Positions 24,101-34,944 of a stretch of DNA of 64,000 nucleotides are shown here, piece after piece (within the stretch, counting starts at the first letter, position 1; every line of letters starts with the position of its first letter). The stretch is taken from NCBI GenBank assembly GCA_009763385.1, contig CM019823.1:177266995-177330994 (forward strand). Reading direction: 5' to 3'. The notes under the pieces were generated by a model, which did not search any database, was not told the DNA's origin, and was given only the letters and a program-made list of their open reading frames with translations. The stretch comes from Coix lacryma-jobi var. lacryma-jobi. Lineage: Eukaryota; Streptophyta; Magnoliopsida; Poales; Poaceae. The position numbers and the translations under genes were made by a program.

Positions 24101-25622
24101 TGAATCTTCCCTATGCTATGAACTAGAGAAGCTGGGTATTGAAATGGTTCCACAAGGAAGTCTAGGCAATGTCAGAGTAGAAACCTCTATCAGAGAACAG
24201 ATCATAGCTGCACAGAAAGATAACCCCGGAATCAAGCACATCATCGAAAAGGTTCAAGTTGGAGAGGCTGACTGTTTCAGGATTGATGATGAAGGAGTGG
24301 TATGGTTCAAGAACCGTCTGGTAGTTCCCAAGGTACCTGAGCTGAGACAGATAATCCTTGATGAAGCACACTCAACCAGATTTGCCATCCATCCTGGCAG
24401 CAACAAAATGTACCAAGACTTGAAGCAAAAATTCTGGTGGACAAAGATGAAGATCGAAATCGCTCGACATGTCGCTCGTTGCGATACATGTCAGAAAGTC
24501 AAGGCTGTGCATATGAAGCCCGGAGGAGAGCTGCAACCTTTGTCAGTACCTGGTTGGAAATGGGAGGATATCAGCATGGATTTTATCAATGGATTACCCA
24601 AGACTCAAAAGGGATTCGATTCCATTTGGGTGATAGTGGACCGTCTCACGAAGCAAGCTCACTTCCTACCGGTCAAAACAAGTTATACCGCCCCAACTTA
24701 TGCCACCTTGTACAAGAACAACATAGTGAAGCTCCATGGCATACCCAAGACCATCATCTCAGATCGTGGTACTCAGTTTGTCACTAAGTTCTGGAAAGCG
24801 TTCCATGCCTCACTTGGAACCAAGCTATTGTATAGCACGGCTTACCATCCGCAGACTGATGGACAGACTGAGAGAGTCAACCAAGTGTTAGAAGATATGT
24901 TGAGAGCCTGTGTGCTTACCTTCGCAGATACTTGGGATCAGTGTTTGCCCTTGGCAGAATTCTCTTATAATAACAGTTATCAAGAGAGCATCAAAATGAC
25001 ACCCTTTGAAGCACTGTACGGCCGTCGTTGTCGTACACCTCTCAATTGGTCTGAGCCCGGAGAGAGAGAATTCTTTGGAGTTGACCTAGTAAAGGATATG
25101 GAAGAGAAAGTCAAGCAGATACAAGAGAACATGAAGATCGCACAGTCTCGACAGAAAAGTTACGCTGACAAGAAACGTCGACCTCTGCAGTTCCAGATTG
25201 GAGATTATGTGTACCTGAAGGTCTCACCCACTAAAGGAGTCACTCGTTTTGGAGTCAAAGGAAAGTTAGCACCCCGCTACATTGGTCCGTTTGAGATTTT
25301 GGATCGTTGTGGCAAGGTCGCTTACAAGTTAAGTTTGCCCGATCATCTTTCAGCAGTTCATAATGTGTTTCATGTCTCCCAACTCAAGAAGTGTCTCCGA
25401 GTACCTGAACATGTGGTTGAAGTTGAAGGCGTTGAGCTAGAACCAGATCTGTCATACACTGAGTATCCAGTTCGCGTGTTGGATCACAAGGATCGTGTTA
25501 CCCGAAGAACCACCACAAGATGGTACAAGATCCAGTGGAACCAACACTCTGAAGAAGAAGCCACCTGGGAATCCGAAGACTTCTTAGCAAAGAACTATCC
25601 CGACTTTCTCGAATCTCTTTAG
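21138..25622 (+). CDS. Chromovirus gag-pol polyprotein with C-terminal chromodomain, 1494 aa
   Basis: This single uninterrupted ORF encodes the structural and enzymatic proteins of the element. The alternative start MPVNTRTGAGG (ATG at 21165) is also plausible. In order: a retrotransposon Gag domain (about residues 60-230); a CCHC zinc knuckle CYNCGQLGHWSREC from residue 320; an aspartic protease with DSGA at 405; a reverse transcriptase with FIDD, the metal-binding aspartates being 720 and 721; an RNase H with YCDASGTG (D867); an integrase HHCC zinc finger from about 1078 and catalytic D1148, D1209 and E1245, giving the DD35E spacing; and a chromodomain from about 1443 to the end (YPVRVLDHKDR...EATWESE). 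No stops, frameshifts or missing catalytic residues are seen. Chromodomains of this class are known to steer integration toward marked chromatin; the target of this one is not known. Confidence 0.97.
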   Translation: MLSSELLIQMPVNTRTGAGGSDDANIPNPPPVPATLADAIAALAAAANLMAQNQGQQNVGHRGRHNQETTYVDFTETRPPVFTRADEPLEADDWLRTMEQKFGLIRCTEIQKPRFASQQLRGPASAWYANLLAAQPEGHELTWEEFRTAFRAHHIPSGLMKMKLDQFLALQQKDSTVMQYVGQFNHLSQYAAEYVNTDEKKRDCFLRGLHPKIRRSMSNNLTGSYHEAVDRAVAFEESNRQYQEEKKKKKAGSSSHSGNHKRQRVIYHPSHHHNRPPYPHQQVVVRTAATTHNANQQSATQPNAPGVRITTPQTAYNHPCYNCGQLGHWSRECPKPKKPAQNLQKGPGGPQQQQHRAPQQQVQKGKFVKKHGQVYYTTVSDIPEGEPVMIGRFPVANHPAVVLFDSGASHSFISRTFVSKHDISIGELKESFCILSPGGRIITKEVVRSIPVRLGEHVFPTTMIVLHDQEIDVILGMNWMCQYKAMIDILNRVVRVDIPNSTAKLLLQLPMPSKPATTQLNATYDQGIRDIPVVCEFPDVFPEDLPGLPPDRDVEFAIELKPGTAPISRRAYRMPPRELAELKIQLQDLLDKGFIRPSSSPWGCPAIFVKKKDKTLRMCIDYRPLNEVTIKNKYPLPRIDLLFDELAGAKVFSKIDLRSGYHQIKIRPEDIPKTAFTTRYGLYEYLVMSFGLTNAPAHFMYLMNSVFMPELDKFVVVFIDDILVYSKTPEDHAKHLRIVLSRLRGHQLYAKFSKCEFWLDQIQFLGHVLSAEGVSVDPGKVSDILDWKPPTSVHKVRSFMGMAGYYRRFILDFSRIAKPITELLKNSVKFFWSPACEQAFQTLKKLLTTSPVLAQPNVEKPFDVYCDASGTGLGCVLMQEGRVIAYASRQLKRHEENYPTHDLELAAVVHALKIWRHYLLGSTCNVYTDHKSLKYIFTQEELNMRQRRWLELIKDYDIEVHYHPGKANVVADALSRKSYCNCLVMKSYESSLCYELEKLGIEMVPQGSLGNVRVETSIREQIIAAQKDNPGIKHIIEKVQVGEADCFRIDDEGVVWFKNRLVVPKVPELRQIILDEAHSTRFAIHPGSNKMYQDLKQKFWWTKMKIEIARHVARCDTCQKVKAVHMKPGGELQPLSVPGWKWEDISMDFINGLPKTQKGFDSIWVIVDRLTKQAHFLPVKTSYTAPTYATLYKNNIVKLHGIPKTIISDRGTQFVTKFWKAFHASLGTKLLYSTAYHPQTDGQTERVNQVLEDMLRACVLTFADTWDQCLPLAEFSYNNSYQESIKMTPFEALYGRRCRTPLNWSEPGEREFFGVDLVKDMEEKVKQIQENMKIAQSRQKSYADKKRRPLQFQIGDYVYLKVSPTKGVTRFGVKGKLAPRYIGPFEILDRCGKVAYKLSLPDHLSAVHNVFHVSQLKKCLRVPEHVVEVEGVELEPDLSYTEYPVRVLDHKDRVTRRTTTRWYKIQWNQHSEEEATWESEDFLAKNYPDFLESL

Positions 25623-25680
25623 ATGTAAAGTTTTGCCTTTTCCTTCTTAAGACGTGGAATCTCGGGGCGAGATTTCTTTT

Positions 25681-25692
25681 AGGGGGGAAGGC
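25681..25692 (+). other. Polypurine tract
   Basis: AGGGGGGAAGGC directly abuts the start of the 3' LTR (TGTAACACC at 25693), the position expected for the plus-strand primer. Confidence 0.85.
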
Positions 25693-28600
25693 TGTAACAC
25701 CTCTGGTGTTTAACTGTAATTAACTTGACATGTCATCATCTTAAGCATTAATCATTTCCTGTGATGCATTTGATTTGCCTAATTGCTATGCCTTGATTCC
25801 CTTTTCAAAAACCCTAAAAGCCCAATTCTCTCTATAAGGGCAAAATGGTAATTTCACCTCTGTGCCTAGTTATATTTAATTCTTGTGCAGATTTAGTGCC
25901 CTGATGTTTGCTGCATTGATCAAAGTTCAAAAATCAGTTTTGATTTGATTTTCCCTTTTGCAAAACCCTAAAATCCCAAATCCTGGATTTATTCCCTTTT
26001 TGATAACTTTTTCAAAAGTCAAAATTTTGAGTTGGTTCAAAAAGCAAAGTTGTGAATCTGATCGAGAGGAACAACTTTGGTATTTACAAATTTTCAAGTC
26101 TCAGTTTGAAATCCAAAGTAATTTTGATTTGAATCAAATTTGAAAAGTGTCCCCTTTTCTGTTTTTGAATATAGTTCAAAAACTATTTGGAATTTGAAAA
26201 TGTTCATATTGACAAAGTTGTAGATCTCATTTTTCTGAGCAACTTTGGTATTTTAAGTTTTTGTTTCCCAGTTCAAGTTTTGGAAATAATTTGCAAAATA
26301 CAGAGATCAGCCAAAAGTCAAACCCTAAGACCTAGCCCTGTTCATCTTCCACCTACAGCTAGGGGGCCCCGGCCGTGGCCGAGCCTCCGGCGTTGCGCGC
26401 GCCACGCGTTTGGCAGCCGCTCGTCTGCCCCCGACTTGTCGCCCGCGCCCGCGACATCTTTTCGCACCCGCACGCGCACAGTTGACCCCGCTCCCGTCCC
26501 CTATTGCTCCAGCGCGTCGCCGCCGCGTGGCCATCGCCGGCGCTGCCTGCGCCCGAGCCCCGGCCGCACGCCTGTCCTTCCCGCCTGCGCGCAATCGAGA
26601 GCGCACGCGTCCGCCGAGCTTATCCACCCCGCCTCGAGCTCTCTACCGGCCCCTGGCCACGGCTATATAAGCCCGCCGGAGCTCCGACCTCCGCACTCGA
26701 CCCCGCCGCCGTGGCCAGAGCACTCCAAAGCTCCCGTCGCTCAACCACCTAGCCCGAAAGCTCCGCCTAGAGCTCGTGAAGCTTTCCCACCCCCCAATTT
26801 CACCTTCCCCGCCTCCGATTGCCCGGCGTAACCCCATCTTCCCAAACTCCGACGGAACCCCGGTGATCTCGGGTTCGTCAAATACTTCCCCTCCGGTCAC
26901 GGATACCTTCTCCCGACCCCTGTGTCAGCTTCCTCGGTTCCGTGCGACTCTAACCCGGCCCTTGCGGTCTCGTGTGTTGAGCAGGATCGCCGGATCGCCG
27001 GAGCGCCGCCGCGGTCGTCTCTTCCTCGAGCCTCACCCTCGAGCGCGTGTAGAGCCTCACCCTCGAGCCCTGCCTCCGACCCGTGGTAAGCATCCGAAGC
27101 CTCCGGCCTCTGCTTCCACTCCGTTTCGCCCGAGCCTCCAAGTCACGCCTCGGACGGAGGCTTGTTTTTCCGCTTCGCCCGAGCCCAAGCCTCGGCGAGC
27201 GCATGCCCTCCGCTTCGCCCGAGCCCAAGCCTCGGCGAGCGCATGCTCTCCGCTTCGCCCGAGTCAGGCCTCGGACGGAGGCTTACTTCTCCGTCTCGCC
27301 CGAGCCTCCGGGCCAGGCCTCGGACGAAGCTGTCGCTTCCGTCTCGACCGAGCCCGTCTCGACCGAGCCCCGCGCGATTCGCCCGAGCCCCCGCGATTCG
27401 CCGAGCCCGGCCTAGAAGGAGCACAGTGCTCTTCTCTTTTTCTGAGAGATGTGAATAGTGTTCTGTTTTTTTTCTTTTTTGTATGATTTTCTGTGTGCAT
27501 CCAAAAATTCTGAAATTTTTGTGGTAGACTCTTTATGCTCTGAAGTATTTTATAAAAATATGAAACTTGAGTTTTGTGCAAAAATTTGAAAATGTAAAAT
27601 TCCCCTTTTAATTGAAAAATGAAGGTTTTGGTATTTTTGGAGAGTGATCTATAACTCCAAAAATCTTGAGATAAATTTTTGTGACCTTTTTATGACATGC
27701 TGAACCTCTGGTAAAATTTTGAAGTCATTTGGAGCAAGTTGATTTTTGAGCATTTATTTAATTAGTTGAGTAGTGCCTTTTCTTAATTAATGTCTGGAAT
27801 TATTTGAGCACCTTAATGACCTCCAAAAATTATGAAATTTGTTTTGCCATCTGTTTATGCCTTAATGAACTTATGTGATTAATTTGGTAATTTTTGGAGC
27901 AACTTCATAAAATGACCTTTTAAATAAAATAAGAAAAATAGAAAGGATGGATTAGGGTTGGTAATAAGTGTTTAATGATGTGATCTTTGGATTGATTGAT
28001 GTTCATAGACCCCTACCCTTTGGTCTATGATGTCTGTGATGATATGTTTGGTTAATACTTAGGATAATTATAATAAGGCCTAACATCAATAATGCTTAAG
28101 AAAGAAATGGTTACCTTTTATGCTCAACCTAGATTTCGATTATGCCTTGCCTAAGAGTAATCTAGATTCAGTGGTATTGTCTTGCACCATAAGCCCATAT
28201 CATCATTCTCATGAGCATTCATCATTGCATCCGTATAGTTGACGAAGAAGGTACCAGAGTCGAGGCCGCTGTTGACGAACCAACTCCCGAGGCGACCCCA
28301 AGCTCCAACACCTATACCTACCTCGAGTCTGCTGTCTTTGCTCTTCAAGGCAAGCCCCGGTGCATTTAACCCTTTCCTTGAATTTTATAAAATGATTTCC
28401 TTAAATGCTTTTGAGTTAAATTATTGCATTAGGTTTATAGGAGTTGTGTGCTATCCTAATTGATGCACTATCCACCTTGACCACTGATACACCCGATACC
28501 TGCTTTTCAAAAGTATTTGAAAAATGCTTAGCAATGCTTATTGAATTAGACTTTGCAATAAAATGTCAATTTTTAAAAGTGTGATCACTTAAGGAATGTT

Positions 28601-29870
28601 TATGGGAATTTTGGTCTTACTCCCCGGCTGTTCGCTAGGTATCTGATCCGTACCTAGTTAATAGCGAGGAGAGGTTGTCCGAGCGTACGGTGCCGTCATG
28701 TTGTAGTCCGGGACTCAACAGTTGACACCGTCCGGGACATGATTGAAAAACTGACAGGACTATTACGCTTGGGTGAGATATGACCAAGGTATAGTTCTGG
28801 CTGGAAAATTAGGGACCATCCGTATGGGGGCCTGCTGGTCAAGACTTATAACTATTCACATACTACTGAAAGCTCTGGCTCCGAGGAATCCTTTATTGGA
28901 CCGACAACCGCGCACTGGGAGTGGAGAGATGGCGGAAGTAGCATGTACCCACGTGTCAGGACCTGTACTCTTGGGTTAGAGTCCCGAGGTACTTGTCGCT
29001 GGCGGAAAATTGGAGTGGTGTACTGTACTTCCGGGTGGCGTAGGACCGGGCCCAATCTTGGAGGAATCGTGGTAGACGAGTTGGCATATGCAAGCTTGGG
29101 TGCTACATATGCAGTGTGGATAGGGATCCTCAGCTGAGTATTATTTATCCGGATTAACGTTGCTCCTCGGTTATGGAGACTTGGTCCACTGACTGTCAAC
29201 GGAGAGTGGTTCTCAACTAGGAATGTTTTGAAATGTAAAATGAATCATGAATGATGAAGAATTGAGGAATACTGAATCTTTCAAAAATAAAATAAGGTTT
29301 ACAAAAATGCTTTTCTGCAAAATACTTGATCTTGCTTAAGCCTTACCTTGACTACCCTAAGCCTCTCATTCCTGAGTCTTCTCCCTTTTTCTTTAGTCGG
29401 GTAAGTCTTGTTGAGTACCCCAGTACTCAGGGTTTGTTACCCATGTTGCAGGTATGCCTGAGACCCCGATGTGTCTCGCACCCTGTTGCGTGACCTTCGT
29501 CCAGGAAGAGGCCGATGAGGCCGATGAGTAAATGTGCACCCTCGGGCTGGGTGTTACATGTATCGTTATGTTAATGTTTCCACTACGTTGTCTACTTGAA
29601 TTTCCCGAACAATGGTCTGTAATAATCGTACTCCTTACCTCATTTGAAACCTCAGTTTGTAAAACTAATGTTATTTAAGTCTTCCGCTCTTTATTCCGAT
29701 GTTATTTGTAAAAGTATGCAATGTTGTAACCGAATTGTGAGATGATCCTGCGGACATTGGGCGCTGATGTAGCCCGGTGGCGAACAGGTCTTAATCACAT
29801 GGAACATGGGTTCGGCTGTCAGAGGTTGACAGGGACACGTGGGCCATAGGATTAGGGTCGTTCCGTCACA
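25693..29870 (+). repeat. 3' LTR of the chromovirus, 4178 bp
   Basis: This is nearly identical to the 5' LTR. By eye I found about nine substitutions, all transitions, and one extra A in a homopolymer (29301-29307 region). It ends TTCCGTCACA and is followed by the target duplication ACGCT. Confidence 0.97.
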
Positions 29871-29875
29871 ACGCT

Positions 29876-31207
29876 CGCGCAGGGGTGCTCGCGCCGGCGG
29901 AGCACGCACCCGTGCCGAGGATTCCGCGCTGGAGGGAGCTCGTGCTCGCGCTTGCGTTGGGGGCCCGCGCTGCGCGCCGACGGACCCCGAGCCGGGTTAC
30001 CCGCACCGGGGAGCTCACGGCCGCGCCGAGGTGCCCGCACACGTGTCGGGAGCACACGCCGAGGAGCTCAACGCCGGGAAGAGCCACGGAGGTTATGTGT
30101 CCACGATTTGACATCAAGTCGTTGCCGGGTCCCATGTTCTTGACTCCATAGCGCCTTGCAGCCGTGGTCCGCACTCGCGACTCAACATCGTCTCACCATC
30201 ATTGCCCCACGCCCCGTTTGTGACTCCATGGCTTCTCGTCGTCGCGGTCCGCGCTCAGGAGTCCACGACTTCTGCATCGACCTCCCTCCGCCTGGGCTCC
30301 GCCTTACGTCGATGTTCTGACCACCAAAGGAGAATGGTATTTCTTCATCATCTCTCGGAGATCCGATCTATGTTGATGAGGTGTTCTGGTGATTGATCGA
30401 TCGGGATCAAGATGATTTGGGTATGTAGTCGGCTGTTTATATAAGATGATGAGCCATGGCGAGTACGGGAGGTTGGATTCCATATCGGTTTATGTGTTCT
30501 GCCGAGTTCTTGACGGATACGAGACCAACACTGGCCGTAGCGTCGGGGAGGCGGGACAAAAAAATGAACCAAAAAGGGCAGAAATTTTGGGTTGAGGGCG
30601 TGTGGTGGTGTGCGTGACGACGGCGACGGCGTCGTGCGGTGGTGTCTGTGACGATGGCGGACGACGACGACGGCTTGCGGTGGTGTCCCTGACGACAGCG
30701 GACGGCGGCGGCGCCATGCTTGATGGCGGGGGCGGGGTCGGCGACTTGCGGTGGTGTCCGTGACGACGGCGGACGGCGGCGGCGCCATGCTTGACGGCAG
30801 GGGCGGCGACGACGACGGCGTGCGGTGGTGTCCGTGACGACGGCGGACGGCGGCGGCGCCATGCTTGACGGCAGGGGCGGGGGCGTGCAGTGGTTTGCGA
30901 GACGGCGGCGGCGGCGGTGTGCGAGCGATATTTTCCTCCTGGGCGTTTTTGTTTTTTTCCTCGAGAGGATGAGAAGGAGCGGTGAAAGGATAAGCGCAAG
31001 CTGTAGAAGTGTGCGACGGTTGGGCCAAAAACAAATGAAGAATGGGCCAGACGACCAGACGAAAAAGCCCAACCAAAAAAGAGGCAGATACAAAACGAAA
31101 CGTATTCTAGTCGTATTCGTAGAGGAGCGTATCGTCATCGACGCAATGGCCAGACAAAAAAATTACCAGACCAAAAAAAAAGAGGCTGAAATTTTGCCTC
31201 TTTATTA
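29876..31207. other. GC-rich repetitive remnant right of the retrotransposon
   Basis: There is no supported gene. The first 200 bp continue the GC-rich sequence interrupted by the chromovirus. A minisatellite lies at 30600-30888. The part ending CTCTTTATTATTA at 31210 continues beyond the MITE at 31211-31497 as GGTAGGTATAGATATAG, so it is one older repeat broken by two insertions. Long minus-strand ORFs here simply read through the minisatellite. Confidence 0.55.
30600..30888. repeat. Minisatellite, roughly 70-bp unit, about five copies
   Basis: The core GCGGTGGTGTCCGTGACGAC recurs near 30636, 30677, 30748 and 30822, with a diverged first copy near 30602. The last three units share a GGCGGCGCCATGCTTGA block and are about 71-74 bp long; the first two are shorter and more diverged. 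Confidence 0.75.
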
Positions 31208-31210
31208 TTA

Positions 31211-31497
31211 GAACATCTCCAAGAGTTTTTCTAAATCTCACTCTCTAAATCATCATTTAAAGAGTCATTTGCATAAAAATCGTTTTCTATATCTTTGCAA
31301 TCTCCAACAACTTTTCTATATCTCGCATGCAGTCTAGAGAGCCATTCTCGTCTTCTATTTTTTGCTAGCGAAAAATCCGGAATAGAAGATGGCTATATTT
31401 GGACAACCATTTAGATAAACTGTTGGAGTATAATTTTTTATCAAAATCTCTATTTCTACCATTTAGGAAGAATATACAAAGTCTCTTGGAGTTGCTC
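31211..31497. mobile_element. Tourist/Harbinger-like MITE
   Basis: The ends GAACATCTCCAAGAG and CTCTTGGAGTTGCTC are inverted repeats (12 of 15 match), flanked by a TTA target duplication at 31208-31210 and 31498-31500. The 3-bp TTA duplication is the mark of PIF/Harbinger-type elements. It is 287 bp, AT-rich and non-coding. Confidence 0.82.
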
Positions 31498-31809
31498 TTA
31501 GGTAGGTATAGATATAGATATAGATTTTACTGTGTAGGTCAACAACATTGAGAGTGGTTTGACGGCTTAACCATTTATATCCAGAGTGCATGTCCAACAA
31601 CAAACCTATCCGGCTTTAGGCTCCATGATCCAACCTCAACTACCGGTGTTTCTACGTGATGCCTTTTTTTATTAATAACAACAGCGTGTGTAATAAAGGA
31701 GGTCTAAGCCAGTAGTTAGGACTTAGCTCAGTCTCACTGAACATTTTATCTAAGTTTTATTTGCATTAAATATGTTGTCATATAAGCGTTTTTATAACAT
31801 TGCAGTGTA

Positions 31810-32067
31810 CTCCCTCCATCCCAAAAAAAGAGTCGCTATGGGATGCGTGCTGGTCAAACTTTCTCAACTTTGACTCAATTTATACAAAATGTGTGCAATA
31901 TTTTTATCTCCAAATAATTTTATTATAAAAGTACATTCAAAGATCTATCCAATGATACTAATTATGTAACATAAATATTAATACTTTATTTTATATATTT
32001 GATCAAAGTTGATATCTGTTGATTTTTTGGGAAGCGAGAATGACTCTTTTTTTTGGGACGGAGGGAG
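31810..32067. mobile_element. Stowaway MITE
   Basis: It starts CTCCCTCCATCCCAAAAAAAG, ends TTTTGGGACGGAGGGAG and has TA on both flanks. It is 258 bp with an AT-rich interior. Confidence 0.88.
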
Positions 32068-32222
32068 TATTTAAGAAAAGAGAGAATAAATGAGTTTTTT
32101 CTACATAAAACTCCCTTGGCACGAATATCAACTCTCCGTGAGTCATGAAATTTAATGTCTATAAAACTCTCACTCTCAATGGAGAGTTTCATTCAAGTTT
32201 TGTTTTATTTCATATGATATGA

Positions 32223-33973
32223 TGAAAGCCCTAGTTTGGTTTTGACTAATTGATGAAACCTATTGGACTAACTCTATGTTTAAGTGTGATTATAAGATAA
32301 GTTGATCCAAGTCCAAGTGGTGGAGTTAGATGGCACTCATGTGATGGAGATAGCCAAAAGATTGTGATCAAGTGCTCCAACATGGAAATAAAGAAAGAGA
32401 AAAACAAAATGGGCTCAAGGCGAAGGTATAAATATAAGATCATTTTGTTTTACCGATCAAGACGCAATAGAGTGTGTGATCGGGTTTAGGATAGATAACT
32501 GTACTATAAAGAGGGGAAATCTTTAATTACAATGGTTATCTAGTGCCACTAAGTGTAAGTTTCATATGCATATGCATTGCGCTTAGTGACATGATGAGGT
32601 GCATGAGAAAGCCCTAAAAATCCTTGTGAAATTGCTAACTTTAGTGCCAAATTGATTTGGTAATTTGTGAGAGAGTTAGCACTTTGAAAATGGCTTAAAA
32701 GAGAAGAAAATGGAGAAGTTCATGCGTCCAAACAGCAAGGCCTTACTCGGAATTTTTCTCAGCCCTAGCCGGATATTCCGTTTAATTTCAGCTCTTCTCA
32801 ATTCGCAAGAACAGAGAACTCCCAACCGGATATTGTCTCAGCCCTAGCCGGATATTCCATTTGAATTCAGCTCGACTCAGTTTGCATAGACAGAGGACCG
32901 TTTCTTGGATATTTATCCGAGCCTAGCCGGATATTCCGGTTCAACTCAGATCCAGACGCCTCCAACGATCATGAGCTATGGCTCGGCGGTTTTTGGGGCA
33001 GCAGTCCTCCTCTTTGCTCCATCCCTTGCTCATTCTTCCCCTTTGCATTTTGAAAAACACCTAGAGAAGAAGAAAGCTCTCTCCCCTCTCTCCTCTCACC
33101 CCAAGGATTTGTGCTCCATTCAAGTGAGAGATTGAGCTCTAGTGATTGATCTTGAGAGATTCAAGAGCATCTCCCTCTCCTCTCCATCTCCTAACTTGTT
33201 GCTCATTTAGGAGAGGATTTGGGGGAAACCCTAATGTTTATGCATTTGTGATTCCATTTGGTGGCGCTAGGTGATTGTTGTGATTGTGGATTTCTTATTA
33301 CTCTTGGTGATTGCCGTCACCTAGACGTTTGGTGATTGGTGAGGGGATTTGGTGATTGTATCCGCCCCCAATCGTGATTTGTGAGGGGTTCTTGAGCCTT
33401 CCCCGTAGGAGATCACGAAAGGCAACTCTAGTGGATTGCTCGTAGCTTGTGGATCCCCATCTTGTGTTGGTTGTGCGGCACCCGGTTGCGGGTTAGGCGT
33501 GTGATGCCTATTAGCGCGTGAACCTCCAAGTGGGTGTATCGCTACAACGGGGACGTAGCTTGCCGACAAGCAAGTGAACCTCGGAGGAAAAATCATTGTG
33601 TCATCTTGTCTCCGTGGTATTCATTGGTATACATTTATTGATCTTTTGCCCGGCTCGGTATACACACTTCTATCACTTGTATTTACATTTGTTACATTCT
33701 TGCAAGTGATAATTATATCTTCTTGTAGCTAGTTAAAATTACTTATCTTGTGTAGTGATAATTATTGTTGCTCATTTAGTTGTAAAATAGCAACATAGAT
33801 ATTGTGTGACATAGAGATTATAATTAACTAGAATTGTGGATAGGTGGTTTGCACCTTTGTGCAGCCAGCGCAAAACTTGCTTCACCATTTAGTTGTCTAA
33901 TAAGCTTGCTTAAGTGTTGTTGTAGAAATTTTTATAGGCTATTCACCCCCCTCTAGCCATTTAGGACCTTTCA
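32223..33973. mobile_element. Solo LTR, 1751 bp (Copia SIRE/Maximus-like ends)
   Basis: It begins TGAAAGCCCTAG and ends GGACCTTTCA, so its termini are the perfect inverted repeat TGAAAG/CTTTCA. The flanking 5-mers TATGA (32218-32222) and CATGA (33974-33978) match at four of five positions, as expected for a decayed target duplication. No internal retroviral coding region exists on either side. The phrase TATTCACCCCCCTCTAG near the right end is familiar from grass Copia LTRs. A GCCGGATATTCC motif recurs three times between 32760 and 32940. It runs through what would otherwise be a gene-free 1.7 kb. Confidence 0.75.
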
Positions 33974-34554
33974 CATGACAATATCGGAAACAACGCAATG
34001 AAACTCACCACTGACGTTGGCTTTAGGAGTGATCTTTTAGGGCAATCTCAATATAAGTTTTATAGAGTTTAATGAACATTAAATACGCTGATGTGACATT
34101 GTATTGATGAAGGAAAAAGGTGATGAGAGTTTCATGGGAGTAGAGATAATTTCATGAGGATGAAATTGTTCTGCACTGTTTTCAAAATATAGAGATGTTT
34201 AAAACTGTGACATGAAACTAGCACCGAGGATGGCCTTAGTGCAATGCCAATGGATATTTTTTAGAAGCAGTTCTCAAAAGATAAAGAGAATTGTTAATAT
34301 CCTATAGAAACTACCTATCCCAACCTATATTTTTTATAGCAGTTTTTGTACCAACACGATTTAAATGCAACATAAAAAAGAAGTAGAGCCATTATGGCAA
34401 GCAACCATATAGCCTTATACGTAGAATGGACACCTTTTTCATAAATCAAACATGCAGTCTTAGAAACATGAACAGTCAGTCGGTCTTAGCTTTATCCGCA
34501 TCGATCTATTGGATTCACTGATATCAAATACTACCTCCATATTCACTGGTATCA

Positions 34555-34803
34555 CTACCTCAGTCCCTAAAAGAATGCAGTTATAGGTTACATGTCATGT
34601 AAGGTTATTCATGTTTGACCAAATTTCTAGTAGATGTTATTTATATTTATAGATTCAAATTAATTTATTGTAAAAATACATCTCATAACCAATGTAATGA
34701 TATTTGTTTGGTATCATAAATATTAATATTTTTTAATCTATAATTGGCCAAAGTTAAGGTACTAAAATGTGTTAGAATGGTACTCTTTCTAGAGCAGAGG
34801 GAG
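34555..34803. mobile_element. Degraded Stowaway-like MITE
   Basis: The left part CTACCTCAGTCCCTAAAAGAATGCAG and the right part ACTCTTTCTAGAGCAGAGGGAG are diverged inverted ends, with TA after the right end. The interior is AT-rich. Confidence 0.55.
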
Positions 34804-34944
34804 TACAAAATAAATTAAGTTGATGAATCGGTTAGGATTAAAGAATACCACAAAACTAATGCCTTTACTTATATGGGTACCTACACATACAGACTATTTT
34901 TTAGTACTACTGTTGCCGGGGAACAAATCGATTATAATTAAATG

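Larger units (their letters stand above)
15834..29870 (+). mobile_element. Complete Ty3/gypsy chromovirus (Tekay/Del-like), 14.04 kb
   Basis: All structural parts are present: 5' LTR 15834-20010, primer-binding site, an extra ORF, an open gag-pol ORF ending in a chromodomain, a polypurine tract, and 3' LTR 25693-29870. A perfect 5-bp target duplication ACGCT flanks it (15829-15833 and 29871-29875). The domain order protease, RT, RNase H, integrase defines Ty3/gypsy. The C-terminal chromodomain, the very long LTRs and the single long gag-pol ORF point to the Tekay/Del clade; a tree is needed to be sure. The two LTRs differ by only about nine substitutions and one indel that I could see, so the insertion is recent. 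Confidence 0.97.

Noticed and set aside
30348..31138. Minus-strand ORFs of 233 and 242 aa
   Set aside because: They read through the minisatellite in several frames and give repetitive Pro/Arg/Ser sequence.
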